64,000 nucleotides of DNA from Spiroplasma endosymbiont of Crioceris asparagi (lineage in GTDB: Bacteria > Bacillota_I > Bacilli_A > Mycoplasmatales > Mycoplasmataceae), in the NCBI RefSeq assembly GCF_964020035.1, contig NZ_OZ026475.1, forward strand, positions 434,001-498,000. Reading direction: 5' to 3'. Positions 34,296 through 45,317 of the stretch are shown in pieces (the first letter of the stretch is position 1; each line of letters starts with the position of its first letter). The translations under genes and the position numbers were made by a program. The notes beneath the pieces were generated by a model. That model worked only from the letters and a program-made list of their open reading frames with translations. It did not search any database and was not told where the DNA came from.

Positions 34296-34721
34296 TTATT
34301 TTTTAGTAGCTGGTTTGGCAGCGGGTTTAGCAACTGGTGCTTTTTTAGTAGCAGTTGAACTTTTAGCTGCGGCTTTTTTGGGTTCAGCTTTTTTAGTAGC
34401 TGGTTTTTTAGTAGCTGGTTTTTTAGTAGCTGTAGATTTTTTAGCAACTGTACCTTTTTTAGCAGTTTGTTTTAAATCATGTAGTTCTTTCATAACTCCA
34501 TTTTTTGAAAGCAATACACGCACAGTATCAGTTGGTTGTGCACCATTTTGTAATCATTTAAGAGCAATGTCTTTTTTGATTTCTGTGTCTCCATTAATAG
34601 GATTGTATGTACCAACTAATTCAATGTATTGTCCATCTCTTTGAACTCTTGAATCAGTAGCAACAATTCTAAAAAATGCAGCTTTCTTTTTACCAGATCT
34701 TCTTAATCTTAGTTTAACCAT
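34296..34721 (-). CDS. rpsP: 30S ribosomal protein S16 with Lys/Ala-rich tail, 141 aa
   Basis: The first 80-85 residues are S16 (bS16): [24 protein letters not shown] in parts, [30 protein letters not shown]. The remaining 55 residues are a basic extension of Lys, Ala, Thr and Pro, with KKPATKK units. Typical S16 is 80-95 residues. The tail is similar in style to that of L19 in the same operon. Start ATG 34721 follows GGAGG. It heads the rpsP-rimM-trmD-rplS operon. One TGA Trp occurs at about residue 56. Confidence 0.96.
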
Positions 34722-34840
34722 TAATTCCTCCGTTAATAATTAATATAAATTATTCATTTATACAAATATAGTTATATATTTATTTTTAATAGGTGTCAAG
34801 TAAAATTACTTAACTTTCCTAAATTAAAAAAAAAAAAAAA

Positions 34841-34858
34841 ATGAGGCTAACCTCATTA
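34841..34858 (-). terminator. Terminator of tRNA-Arg
   Basis: ATGAGG/CCTCAT with loop CTAA. On the minus strand it is followed by a run of about 16 T bases, a strong intrinsic terminator. Confidence 0.9.
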
Positions 34859-34867
34859 GTTTCTAAA

Positions 34868-34944
34868 TGGCGCCCACAAGAAGATTCGAACTTCTGACCC
34901 TACGCTTAGAAGGCGCATGCTCTATCCTACTGAGCTATGTGGGC
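34868..34944 (-). tRNA. tRNA-Arg (anticodon TCT)
   Basis: Minus-strand GCCCACA pairs with TGTGGGC, followed by discriminator G and encoded CCA. The anticodon loop is CTTCTAA, giving TCT for AGA/AGG codons, the main Arg codons in this A+T-rich genome. The T arm contains AGTTCGAATC. Confidence 0.95.
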
Positions 34945-34947
34945 ATA

Positions 34948-34983
34948 AAACAAATTTATAATAACATAATTATAAATTTGTTT
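34948..34983. repeat. Perfect inverted repeat upstream of tRNA-Arg
   Basis: CAAATTTATAAT and ATTATAAATTTG are perfect partners around AACATA, and flanking AAA/TTT extends the stem to about 15 pairs. It lies after the stop of the 532-residue gene and directly before the tRNA, so it may serve as terminator for the first and contain the promoter of the second. Confidence 0.8.
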
Positions 34984-35027
34984 AAATAAAATAAATTAAT
35001 CAGATTTTAAAAACTTATTTTTTATAT

Positions 35028-36626
35028 CTACTTCTTTTTCCAATTTATTTTTTTAGATAAGTGCGTTGCTAATTCTAAATATTTCTCACAATTAATTATA
35101 TATTCTTTATTTTTCTTTGCCATAACATACATGTCACAAATTTTTTTATAAACTTCTAAAACGCTTTGTACCTTTTCTTTTGTTTGCACTGTATAGTTTA
35201 TTGGATGTGGTCCAAAAACAATTAAAACATACTTAATAAATTCATCTAAACTTTCAAACACTTCAGTAGACTTATGATTTAAACCAATTAAAATGTTTAT
35301 TAAATAACTTATTTTTATAAAGGCCCTCGATTCTAAAACTTCATCTAATGAATTTGGTTTTAGAGAAATAAATTCATCTATTTCAGATTCTAAAATAATA
35401 AACTTTGTTTTGCTAACAGCAGTGTAATTAATACTTCTTGAAAATTTATTGTTTTTTTCTTTTTTAAATAACTCTAAATGCTTTGTTCAATAATCAATTT
35501 TAGGAATGATAAATCTTTCTTCAATATATTCAGGAAAAGTTTTATGAGTCAATAACATAATTTTTATTTTTGAAAATACTGCCAATGCTGATTGCGTTAA
35601 ATAAGTAATTTTTCTTTCATCAACATCAATATGATATGAACCTTTAGAATCAATATATTTATTTAACATGATTGAATTAAAGTTCATATTATTATAAGGA
35701 GAAAGTACAAATGAAGTATCTTTATCTTTTGTAATTAAAGATTTTTCATTTCTTGTTTTGTCAGCATAAATAAACATTGGTAAATAATCTTCTAAAATAT
35801 CAAAAGCATCTTGTCCATCTTTAAGCATTGTGATTGCTTTGATATCTTCTTTCATTCTAATTGCAATGAAAACTGATAGTTGAAATAATGCTTTACGTCT
35901 TTCATCTTGTTTATAATTTTTTCAACGATATTTTTCGAAGTTTGCTAAAAACAAATTGTACTCTTCTTTATTTTCTAAAATTTCTAAATAGTCTTTCAAA
36001 TACTTAACTTCTTTTTCTGCTCATTCTCTTCCATAATAATAATCATGTAAAAGTTTTTTTTGATCTAGTGTTGCTAACACATTACCATATAAAGTTGAAA
36101 AAGATGAGTTATTAACTAAATTCATCGCATAAATCATTGGAAAAACTTCTGATATTTTTAACTCATCATCGAATGCATGATTAACATCTCATTGAGTTAT
36201 CAATGCCATTTCAGCAACATAAGCTCTTGTAATATTTTTTCATATGTAAAATTGCGGGAAACAATTTTCATTAATGTATGGGAAAAAAATTCTAGTAATT
36301 ATTAATTCTAATTTTTTTCTTTCTTCAGTATTAGCTCACTTAATTTTATGAGGTTTTTCTTCGCAATCTTTATAAAAGGCATTATATAAATCTTCATAAT
36401 TATCTAAAATATAATTTGAATATTCGATATATTCATCATTTTGAATAATTGATATACAAATACCACGATACAACATATATTGAAATAAACCATAATGAAC
36501 AATTGGATATAGCCTATAAAGTAATTCTTTTTCAGTACTTACAATATATTTTAATTCGGCATCATTTTTAACCATGTAGTGAAGACTAAATCAAAATAAA
36601 CTAGAGTTTATATCTTCTTTTCTCAT
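35028..36626 (-). CDS. Hypothetical protein, 532 aa
   Basis: Unrecognised. The 532-residue protein is continuous with TGA as Trp and ends KKINWKKK with a TGG codon. It is soluble, without signal peptide or membrane helices, rich in Ile, Lys, Glu, Tyr and Asn, and appears mainly helical. No catalytic motif stands out. Start ATG 36626 follows AGGGGT. It is transcribed separately from the ABC cluster, whose terminator lies at 36690, and is followed by a long inverted repeat and tRNA-Arg. It may be a lineage-specific helical protein. Confidence 0.6.
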
Positions 36627-36689
36627 GTTTTACCCCTTTAATATAACTATTATAAATGTTTATTAATTAAAAAAAGTCATTTAAATAAA

Positions 36690-36709
36690 AAAAAGTTTTG
36701 CAACTTTTT
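36690..36709 (-). terminator. Terminator of the MarR/ABC cluster
   Basis: AAAAAGTT and AACTTTTT pair around TTGC. The stop codon of the permease lies in the right arm, and a T run follows on the minus strand. Confidence 0.75.
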
Positions 36710-37529
36710 ATTTTTTAGCACTTCATTTAAAAGTGAATTTATTAATAATAAACAATGCCGCAATAATTGCTAATGCTCCAACAGCTGGTTGTCATAGTTC
36801 ATTAAACTCTGTAAAAACATTACCATTGTTTGCATGAACTATAAAACTATCTTCATTAATTGCGTGATTATAAACCCCTGCTGCATATTTTAAAGGAATT
36901 AAATATGTCACGATATGCATAACTTTTGTTGTTTCCACAATATTTAAAGGTAACATAATTCCTGCTAAGAATAAATTAATAAAGTATATTAACATTACGA
37001 TTCCTTGCATTGATCCTTCATTACTGCTAATTCCTCCTAGGAAAGAAGAAATTGCAATACACATTAAAACAACTAATACAATTCCCAAGATAAAGCTAAG
37101 CGCATTAATGTGCCCTAAGGCATCTATAAATGGTTTGCCCCCTAACATTAATGCAAAGGTTAATTGCACAGCAATTCCACTAAGACCGGCCAAAAAGTAA
37201 AATAAATATAATGTTAATAAAAATTTTGTTTTACTTAATCCAGCAGTTTCTAATCTTTTTAAAAAGATAGAATTTTTTCAATTAACAAGTGAAGGCGCAA
37301 GTGAGGTAACAATTGTTAATGCAGGAATTAAAGTGTAAGCAAATAATAAACTAACTTTAGCTTGTTTATCATAAGTACTTCCCATTGTGTAATAGAATAA
37401 AATCATAAAGAAGATTGGCATAAAGTATAAGAACAATGGTCCTCTCACTTCTCTAAAAAATGATTTACCTATTACTAAAAATAATTCTTTAAATTCAGGT
37501 CATCCACCTTTTATCTTAAATTCTTTCAT
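36708..37529 (-). CDS. ABC-2 type transporter permease, 273 aa
   Basis: Membrane subunit of an ABC exporter. It has six hydrophobic segments in the ABC-2 layout: FLYFMPIFFMILFYYTMG first, then LIPALTIVTSL, FLLTLYLFYFLAGLSG, SFILGIVLVVLMCIAISSF, IVMLIYFINLFLAGIMLPL and a last C-terminal helix. The central region GIMLPLNIVE matches the ABC-2 family pattern. Its start lies one base after the ATPase stop (TAATATG), so the pair is probably translated together. Drug or peptide export is plausible given the MarR regulator upstream, but the substrate is unknown. TGA Trp codons occur at both ends. Confidence 0.85.
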
Positions 37530-37530
37530 A

Positions 37531-38235
37531 TTATATTAACCCCTCTTCAAAATACTTATCCATTAATTTTCTAACTGAGCCATATTCTTTTTTAATATCT
37601 TCAACAGATTTATCTAATAATATTTTTTTATCACCAATAATAATTGCTCTTGTACATAGTTGTTCTACTTCTTCGGGATTATGAGAAACAATTAATAATG
37701 TTTGATTATCTTTAATAGTACTTTGTTTGAAAAAATTTAAAATTTTAAATTGTAGTCTCATATCTAAACCAGTTGTTAGCTCATCAAGAATTACAACTTT
37801 TGGTTTGTTTAAAACAGATAACATTGCATTAAATCTTTGTTTTTGACCACCAGACAATCTATTTAAATTTCTTTTAGCAAATGTTCCAATTTCAAAAACT
37901 TCTTCTAGTTCTTTTTCTCTTTCATCATTAAAGTTTGGAAAAACTGCTTTATAAAATTTAATTATGTCATATGCAGTAATACCTTTTGGTCAAATTCCTT
38001 CTTGAAATTGAATTCCAATTTCTTGTTTTAAATTACCATCTATATTAATTTTAATTTCACCACTTGTTGGTTTTGAAGTTTGTCCGATCATTTCCACAAA
38101 TGTTGTTTTACCAGCCCCATTACCACCAAGAATAGCCACACGTTCTTTAAATTCAATATCAATGCTAATATTTTCTAAAATTTTTGATTGACCAAAACTT
38201 TTAGATAAGTTTTTAATTTCTATAACCTTTTCCAT
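37531..38235 (-). CDS. ABC transporter ATP-binding protein, 234 aa
   Basis: ATPase that powers the ABC-2 permease downstream. Walker A GGNGAGKTT lies at about residues 37-45, the Q-loop FQEG near 78, the signature LSGGQKQR, Walker B VVILDEL followed by TTGLD, and the switch His in VSHNPEE. The single nucleotide-binding domain with a short tail fits ABC-2 exporter ATPases. It lies 35 bases after the fused ABC exporter and one base before the permease. Two TGA Trp codons are present. Confidence 0.93.
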
Positions 38236-38270
38236 TGTTAACTCCCCTTACTTGTTAAACTATTTTTTTA

Positions 38271-40163
38271 TTAGCTCATTAATCCAGCTTCATATAAATC
38301 TTTAAAGTGACCTGGTACTTCTTTTAATTCATTAAACGTTCCGATTTGAGCAATACCTTCATTTTTTGAAATTACAATTATTTGATCAACATTTTTAATA
38401 GTTGATAATCTATGAGCAATTGAAACAGATGTTCTACCTTTCATTAACTCATTAATATTTTTTTGAATTTCTTTTTCAACGATGTTATCAAGTGCAGATG
38501 TTGCTTCATCTAAGATTAATAATTGTGGATCTTTTAAAAACATTCTTGCAATAACTAATCTTTGTTTTTGTCCACCACTTAACATAAATCCACGTTCACC
38601 AAGAATAGTATTGTAACCTTCTGGTCAAGAATTAATTATTTCATGTAAGTTTGCTTTTTTAGCAGCTTCAATAGCTTCTTCATCAGTTTTTTCACCATTA
38701 CCATATTTGATATTATCCAAAACTGTTCCAAATAAGATTTGTGGTTCTTGTTCTACATAACCAACATGTTTTAAATATGTTGATAATTTAACATCTTTTA
38801 AATCAATTCCACCATTGATTATTACACTACCAGCTGATGGGTCATAAAATCTTAATAATAATTTAGCAATTGTTGATTTACCACTACCTGTTTCTCCAAC
38901 AAAAGCATATGATTTACCTTGCTCAAATGTAAAGTTAAATTTTGGTAAAATTAGTTGTTCTGGTTTTTCTGGATATCTAAATTCTAAGTCTTTTAAAATA
39001 ATATCTCCTTCAATTTTATCAATGTAAATACCTTTACCTTCTTCATAAAATGGATTCATTCTTGATTTAGAACCAATTATTTCTTGAATACGTTCAGCAC
39101 TAGTTGACGCTTGAATTATTCCAAATACTAAACGAGTTAATTGCATGATTGGCCCAATCATAGTTCCCTGACTACTTATAAATGCTGGTAAAACAATTGC
39201 AATTGTTTGAGGATCATTATTATAAAATAAAGCTGCAGAAATAACAATTAAAATTTGAATTGAAGTAATTCCCGCAATTAAAACAGTTATAATGATTGAT
39301 TGTACTAAAATCATTGTTTGTGATTTTTTAAAATAAACTTTATGTTGATCTTTAAAACGTTCAACTTCTTGTTTTTCTGTACCACTTGATTTAATTAATC
39401 TAATAGTACTAATTCTATCAGTTACATCACCATTAATATTGGTAATTTCTTTTCTAACGGCCATTACTAGTTTTCTGGCAACTCCAAATGTTAAACCTAA
39501 TGTAACTACTATTACTAGCATTGTTCCCAATACAACTCATGTTAATTTTGCATCAATTGTAAACATCATAATCAATGATCCAAAGAATGTTACAAATGCA
39601 TTAATTGCTGTAACAGGAACTTGTTGAGTTTGTTCTCCAATAATTTGTGTATCAGAAATAATTTTTGTTAATATTTCCCCAATTTTTTTATCAGAATAAT
39701 ATGAGATATCTTGTTTTACTAATTTTTCTAACGCGTTGTTTCTTAATTCAATTTCAACACTTCTTCCAATTCTACCTGCAACAAAGTTTGATAAAAAAGT
39801 AAACACTGCCATTAATATCAATAATCCTAATTGTAAATAGATTCAAGTTTGTCAAAACATTTTCAATCCGAATAATTTTGTATAGTAGTTAATACCATCA
39901 TCTGAAAAAATTGTCATTTTTTGAACTGGTACACCTTCTGGGGGTAATGGTGAATTATTTTTATTTGATGTGGGTGCTGTCAAAATTAACATAATATTTT
40001 GAATTATTTTTGGTGAAAATATTCCACATAGTGCAGATAAGATTACCAAAGTAAATAAAAATGTTGTTAATAATGGTCTTTTTGATAAATACGTAAAAAT
40101 TATTTTAAAAAAAGATGATGCCTTTTTTTTACTCTTAAATTTAACTTGTTTTTCATTATTCAT
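38271..40163 (-). CDS. ABC exporter, fused membrane and ATPase domains, 630 aa
   Basis: Multidrug/lipid-flippase-type half transporter. Six membrane helices occupy about residues 25-365 (TTFLFTLVILSALCGIFSP first). The C-terminal NBD has Walker A GETGSGKST, Q-loop VEQEPQILFG, signature LSGGQKQR, Walker B LLILDEATSALD and the His switch SIAHRLST. It would work as a homodimer, since no partner half lies adjacent. It overlaps marR by 8 bases and precedes the ABC-2 pair, so all four genes probably share the MarR-controlled promoter. TGA Trp codons split it into four pieces under the standard code. Confidence 0.93.
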
Positions 40164-40632
40164 AATGTTTATCCTTTTCGTTATTTTCTTTTAATATTTC
40201 GTTTGTGACATTTGTCATTTTAGTGATAAATTTAATAAAATTTTCAATTTCGTCATCTTCAAAGTGATCTAAAATTGCAACTCAATTACTTAATAATTTA
40301 ATAATTTTTTTCGATAAAACTTTTCCACGATTTGTTAGAATAATAAATTTAACATTATTTTCTTCTTTATATTCTAAAAGTTCTTTGCTTTCTAATGACT
40401 TAACTGTTCGCGACACTAAAGCTTTATCAAAATAAAACTGTGTTGTAAAACTTTTGGCTGGAACTTTAAAGTTATTTTCTGCAATATATTTTAGAATGAA
40501 AAAATCAGCTTTGTTTAAATTTATATCAATCTCACCCATTTTTTGTGTTCAATATTTATTTATTACACTTCTAAATTCATGCATTATATTATTAAGCATT
40601 TCAAATTTTTCTTCGTTTGTTTTTTCCTTCAT
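40156..40632 (-). CDS. MarR-family transcriptional regulator, 158 aa
   Basis: A winged-helix DNA-binding protein. The recognition part shows KADFFILKYIAENN, then KALVSRTVKSLESKELLEY and the wing with IILTNRGKVLSKKI, matching the MarR pattern of helix-turn-helix and T..G beta wing. The N- and C-terminal helices would form the dimer. Its promoter at 40650-40678 carries a 16-base palindrome across the -35, a likely autoregulatory site. The three ABC genes follow with an 8-base overlap, so it probably controls them in response to a small ligand. The ribosome site is weak. Confidence 0.85.
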
Positions 40633-40649
40633 ATTAATCACTCTTTCAA

Positions 40650-40678
40650 ATTGTAATAAAAAAATGTTGACAAGTCAA
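40650..40678 (-). promoter_or_regulatory. Promoter of the marR-ABC operon
   Basis: Minus-strand TTGACT (-35) and TACAAT (-10) with 17-base spacing, upstream of marR. The -35 lies in the right arm of the palindrome at 40665-40680. Confidence 0.75.
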
Positions 40679-40680
40679 CA
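40665..40680. promoter_or_regulatory. Palindromic operator, likely MarR site
   Basis: TGTTGAC-AA-GTCAACA is a perfect 7-base inverted repeat overlapping the -35 of the marR operon, as expected for a MarR dimer. A/T runs on both sides mean the same hairpin could also end transcription of the large permease gene upstream. Confidence 0.7.
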
Positions 40681-40694
40681 ATTTTTTTATTTTT

Positions 40695-43600
40695 TTAATT
40701 TCCCATAATTTCTTGTAATGGAACTTTTTTCAATGATCTAAATACCATAATAAAAGTTATTAAGAAAATTGCAAATGAGATTAATAATATTGCAGGAATA
40801 ATTCACCAAGAAATTGTTAATGGCACTAAGAAACCAACTTTTAATAACACTGCTGGTAATGCATCGGTTATTAATAAAATAAGGATTATCATTGGGGTTA
40901 TTGTAGCAACTATTGCTGTTGGTGCCAGAATTCCCAATACAACATAACTTACTTCTCTTTTTGTATAACCAAGAACTTGCATAAATCCAATAAAAGTTCT
41001 AAATTTATCGATAAATAATTTTGCAACATTATAGATTGTGATTAATGAAAGTATTATTGCTCCAAAAATAAAGATTATTCCAATAGAATATGCACTTTGT
41101 ACTAAATTAATAAATGCTTGTTTTTCAATTTCAATGTAATTTGTTTTATTAATTAAAGGTTTTAAATTAGCATTAATATTTTCAGTGGCATTATTACCTA
41201 AAGTTGTTGTAAATAATTGTCTAGTTATTTGATCAACAATTTCTGTTTCATTACTTAATTTTGCATTAGATCAAATATTAATACCATTTGCATAAGTTTC
41301 ATCTGGATTGGAGTAACCCAAGACTTTATTTGCATCTTCTTGTTTCATAATTAATCTTGATTTATCATAAATTTTTTCAAAATCTATAATTTTAAGTTTT
41401 TGCGGAGATTCTTTTACTGAAGTATCGGTAACAATCAAATTGTTTTGTAATGCTATGTTTCATCATGAATTAGTTCCTGATGCTAATGATAAAGATGATA
41501 ATTTTGCAAAGTTTTTTGCAGTGTTATCATATTTTCTAATATCATATGCTCTAATTTTGTAACTATCAGAATTATCATCTGTTCCAATAAATACATTTTC
41601 AGCTTTTTTGTTGTCATCAAAAAGTGTTTTATAATCAACATTTTTAGAATCTTTTATATCATCTTTTTTGATAACCCCAAGATATTCTAAATACTCAACT
41701 CCAGTTTTATAAAAATTATTTGCAAAAGTTTTATCAGCCTCTAATAATTTTTTAGGAACAGTCAAGTATACATCTTGCATTTTAGTATATTCTGAATCTT
41801 CATTATCAATTTTATTAATGCCCCTTTCTAAATAAGTTGTTTTAGAAGGATTAAATTTATTTGAAAATAAATAATTTTTATCTTGTTCTTCTTTTCCTGA
41901 AGTTATATACTGTCAACTTCTTGAATCATTATTTAAAATTGTTGTTTCTAAACTAGACTTATCTGAATTAAATTTAACCAGATTATTAGGTACTTTAATT
42001 GTTATCTTGTCACCCTTTTTAAATCCTTTAGCTCTAAAATTTTCAGAAGCAAGCACAGGGATTTCATCACCAGTTGAACTTAAACTTGCAAAATGTTTTA
42101 AGTTAATACCATTTGTTGCCCCATTTTTTGGAAGACCAAATATTTGTGTATCAAGAGTTTTTTTGCCACTTGAAGCCATTCCAGATGAAGTTGTATAAAT
42201 TGTATCTTTTTCATTTTGATTTACAGGCACATTAGAAAAAGAAAATAAGAAATTTTTAAATGAATCCCCATAGTTATCTTGTTCTCATTTTTCTTTAATT
42301 GTTGAGTTAATCAAGTTTCCTGAAATTAATGCAATTGCATATTCATATTTATTTTTAAATGGTTTTGGAATTGATTTAATTGATATTGAATCTTGTCCTA
42401 ACAATTTTGGTAACATTGTAGTTGCAAAATTATCTAATTGATATGCTATTGAATTATTATCACTAGCAGACTTACCATCAACTTTAGCAAGATCATCCAT
42501 TAAACCTACCGATAAATTAACACCTTTAAATGTTGTTAAATTGTTAAAAAATAATTCATTAAATTTATTCAATAAATCTGTTTTGTCTGTTGTGTTAAAA
42601 ATATCTTTATTGTCCTTAAACAATTTATAACCAAATGTAGAATTTTCTTGAACATCATCTTTATTTTTGTAATCAAAATAACCAACTCTAGATAATGGCA
42701 CATTTTCATAAACATTCTTGTAATTGTAATCATTTTTAAATTTAATATTTTCATAATATTCTTTTTTTACATTATTAACGGTTGTTGGAATAATAAATGA
42801 AATTGTAAAAATCGAAGATGCTACAAATAATATTGTGAAAAGAATTGATATTTCTTTTAGCGAACTTGTGAATAAAGAATTTCTTAATTTTGATAATGGT
42901 TTTTTTGTTCTTAAAAGGCTATTTAATTTAGATGAAATTGATGAAGTATTTTTTCCAACACTAGTTTCAAATAATTTTAATGCCGGTAAAGAAATTATTT
43001 GTCTAGATACCAAGAATGAAATTAAAATAATTATTACAAAGTAAAACAACATTTCTGATAAAAGTACTTTTATATTAAATATCGTTTCTACTTGAATATT
43101 AAAGTATGTTCCAAACGTGTTTAATATTGTTGTTTGTAAGAAAACACCGCCCAATCAACCTATCGGAACAATTAACAATGATGGAACTGTCATAAATAAT
43201 AAGAAATTTGCATATAATACTTTGTTAGAAATTCCCAATGATTTTAAACAGCCAATTTGTCTTTTTTGACCCTCAAGAATTTTTTTAACAATATTAAGCA
43301 TTACAAATAAAATAACAAATGTCATTATTAAAACAGTTACTATACTTATTAATAAATAAGCGCTAATTGATGAGCCAAATAAGTTTTGTCGTGCTGAAAT
43401 AGTTTTTGTAGTTTTTTTGTCTTCTATTGAAACATTGTTTTTTATAGAATCTTTTAACAAATTGCCATCTATATTTTTAATATCAAATTTTTCATTATTA
43501 ATAATCGAATTTATTTTATCTAATGAAATAAAATTATCAGCCAAATACAATTTATAAATATTAATATCATTAATTTGACTTTTTTTATTTCCAATGTGTT

Positions 43601-45308
43601 GCATAAACATTCTTGAAACATCTTGAAATTTTTCATTATCAACCAATTTTGCTTTACCACTAGTATTGTCTTTATAAATTGGATTAATTGAATTAGAAAA
43701 TGCATTTTTAAAATCAACATTGTTTAAATAGAATATTGCTTGTCGATTTTGATCAGGAATTATATCATCATCATATATTGTTGGATATGAGTTAAATGAA
43801 TCAACCCCCGTTGCATCAAATGTAACTTTATAATCTATATCTGGAAAAATATTATATTCATTACCAAAAGTTCATGGTTTTTTATGGTCATTAGAAATGT
43901 CGGGATAAGTTGCAGAAGAAACAAATGTATTAACACCATATTGAACTAAACCTTCAGGTTTTTTGCTTTTATATATATGTAAACCTACATTTTCATTAAA
44001 CTTAATTGCTTGTTCTTCACCATTTCCTGAATATGCTGAAATGTATCGAAATTTCTCTCCCAAACTATTTCACATAACAGTTTGTTGAATATCTCTTAAA
44101 TTAAAGTTTGATAAATCACCAACTAAATTGTAATATGATTCAAAAAAATCGCCATTTGTAATAAATTTTTTTCCAAAAGATCATGATGCATCAACTGAAG
44201 CTTTTGTCATAAAATTATAACTGGCATCAAAATCTCTAACTAAATAAACACCGTTTTTTTCAAGTGAATTGTAAATATCATTAAATTTCTTACTTTCTTC
44301 ACCATTTCTTAAGCTGGCGAAATCCCCATTTTCTTTTGAACCCAACACATATGTGTCTTCATTATTTGATGAAACTATTTTTCCAAAAACATTGTTATTG
44401 TCATTAAAAAAATCATTAATTTCTGGTTTGTTTCAATCAATAGAATCAATAAATCTATTTTTAATAAGTGTTGTAATACTTGAATTATTTAAATAGAACA
44501 TGTAATTAAAAATATGATCTATCACATTTTTTTGTAACATTGAAGCTGATTGATAGTCTTTTATGTTTCTTAAATCAAATTTATTATATAAAAAACCAAT
44601 TAATGATTTTTGAAAATATTTAGAATCAAAATTAAAATTATATATTAAACCAAAGTTTCCATTTTTTACATAACTGAATTTAGTTTCATTTGATCAATTA
44701 ATTATAAAATCACTATCTTGTAACTTTTGGTTATTGCTTTTTAATCTAGCATATAATTTATGACCAGAGTTTTCATCAAAATAACTATCGCCCTCTTCAC
44801 TTCTATGTTGATAATCTATATAAACAATTGGATCACTATCTCCAAAACCGGTATTTAAAAAATAATCTTTATTTAAATATCCACCAACATTATAAATTGA
44901 ACTATCAAAATATTCTTCATTAGTATTTTCATCTTTTAATCATTTAAAATTTTTTGTATCAAAATAAATAGCATTGTTGTTCGATTTAGCATCTTCCAAA
45001 CCATTTGATATAGTTAATGTTTCTTTATTTGAGATATTTTTTGAGTCTGTTAATTTTGTATTAAATGCATATCAAGGTGATATGTTTTGCGTATCATTTG
45101 ATGTATATGATGTGGTAGTCATTTTATAAGAATATTCAAAATTAAACTTACTTTCATTTAATTGATTTTTTTGTTGAATCAAATAACTTGAAGTAACAAT
45201 TAAAATTGTTGTAAATACAGAAATTAACAAAAGCAAAAAAATATATACGATAAACTGTATATATTGTTTTATTAATTGTTTTAAATTATTTTTGAAAATT
45301 AGAAACAT
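40695..45308 (-). CDS. Giant FtsX-family ABC transporter permease, 1537 aa
   Basis: A large membrane protein of the FtsX/MacB/LolE permease class. A first membrane helix lies near residues 16-42 (YIQFIVYIFLLLLISVFTT). A huge extracellular region up to about residue 645 follows, then an FtsX core with helices near 650-675, 695-715 and 745-770 containing GCLKSLGISNKVLYANFLL. Another helix lies near 820-840, a second extracellular domain follows, and a second FtsX core covers the last 140 residues (MQVLGYTKREVSYVVLG). The frame is intact over 1538 codons with TGA as Trp. It starts 10 bases after the lipoprotein gene. No dedicated ATPase is adjacent. Confidence 0.85.
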
Positions 45309-45317
45309 AGATTACCA

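Noticed and set aside
34315-34644. Hydrophobic Ala/Leu/Val-rich plus-strand frame
   Set aside because: It is the antisense image of the Lys/Ala-rich S16 tail; repeats force a long open frame.
34826-34841. Long A run
   Set aside because: It is the T tract of the tRNA-Arg terminator read on the other strand, not a separate element.
40695-45308. Apparent series of broken permease fragments
   Set aside because: The breaks are all TGA codons. With TGA as Trp the frame is unbroken, so this is not a pseudogene.
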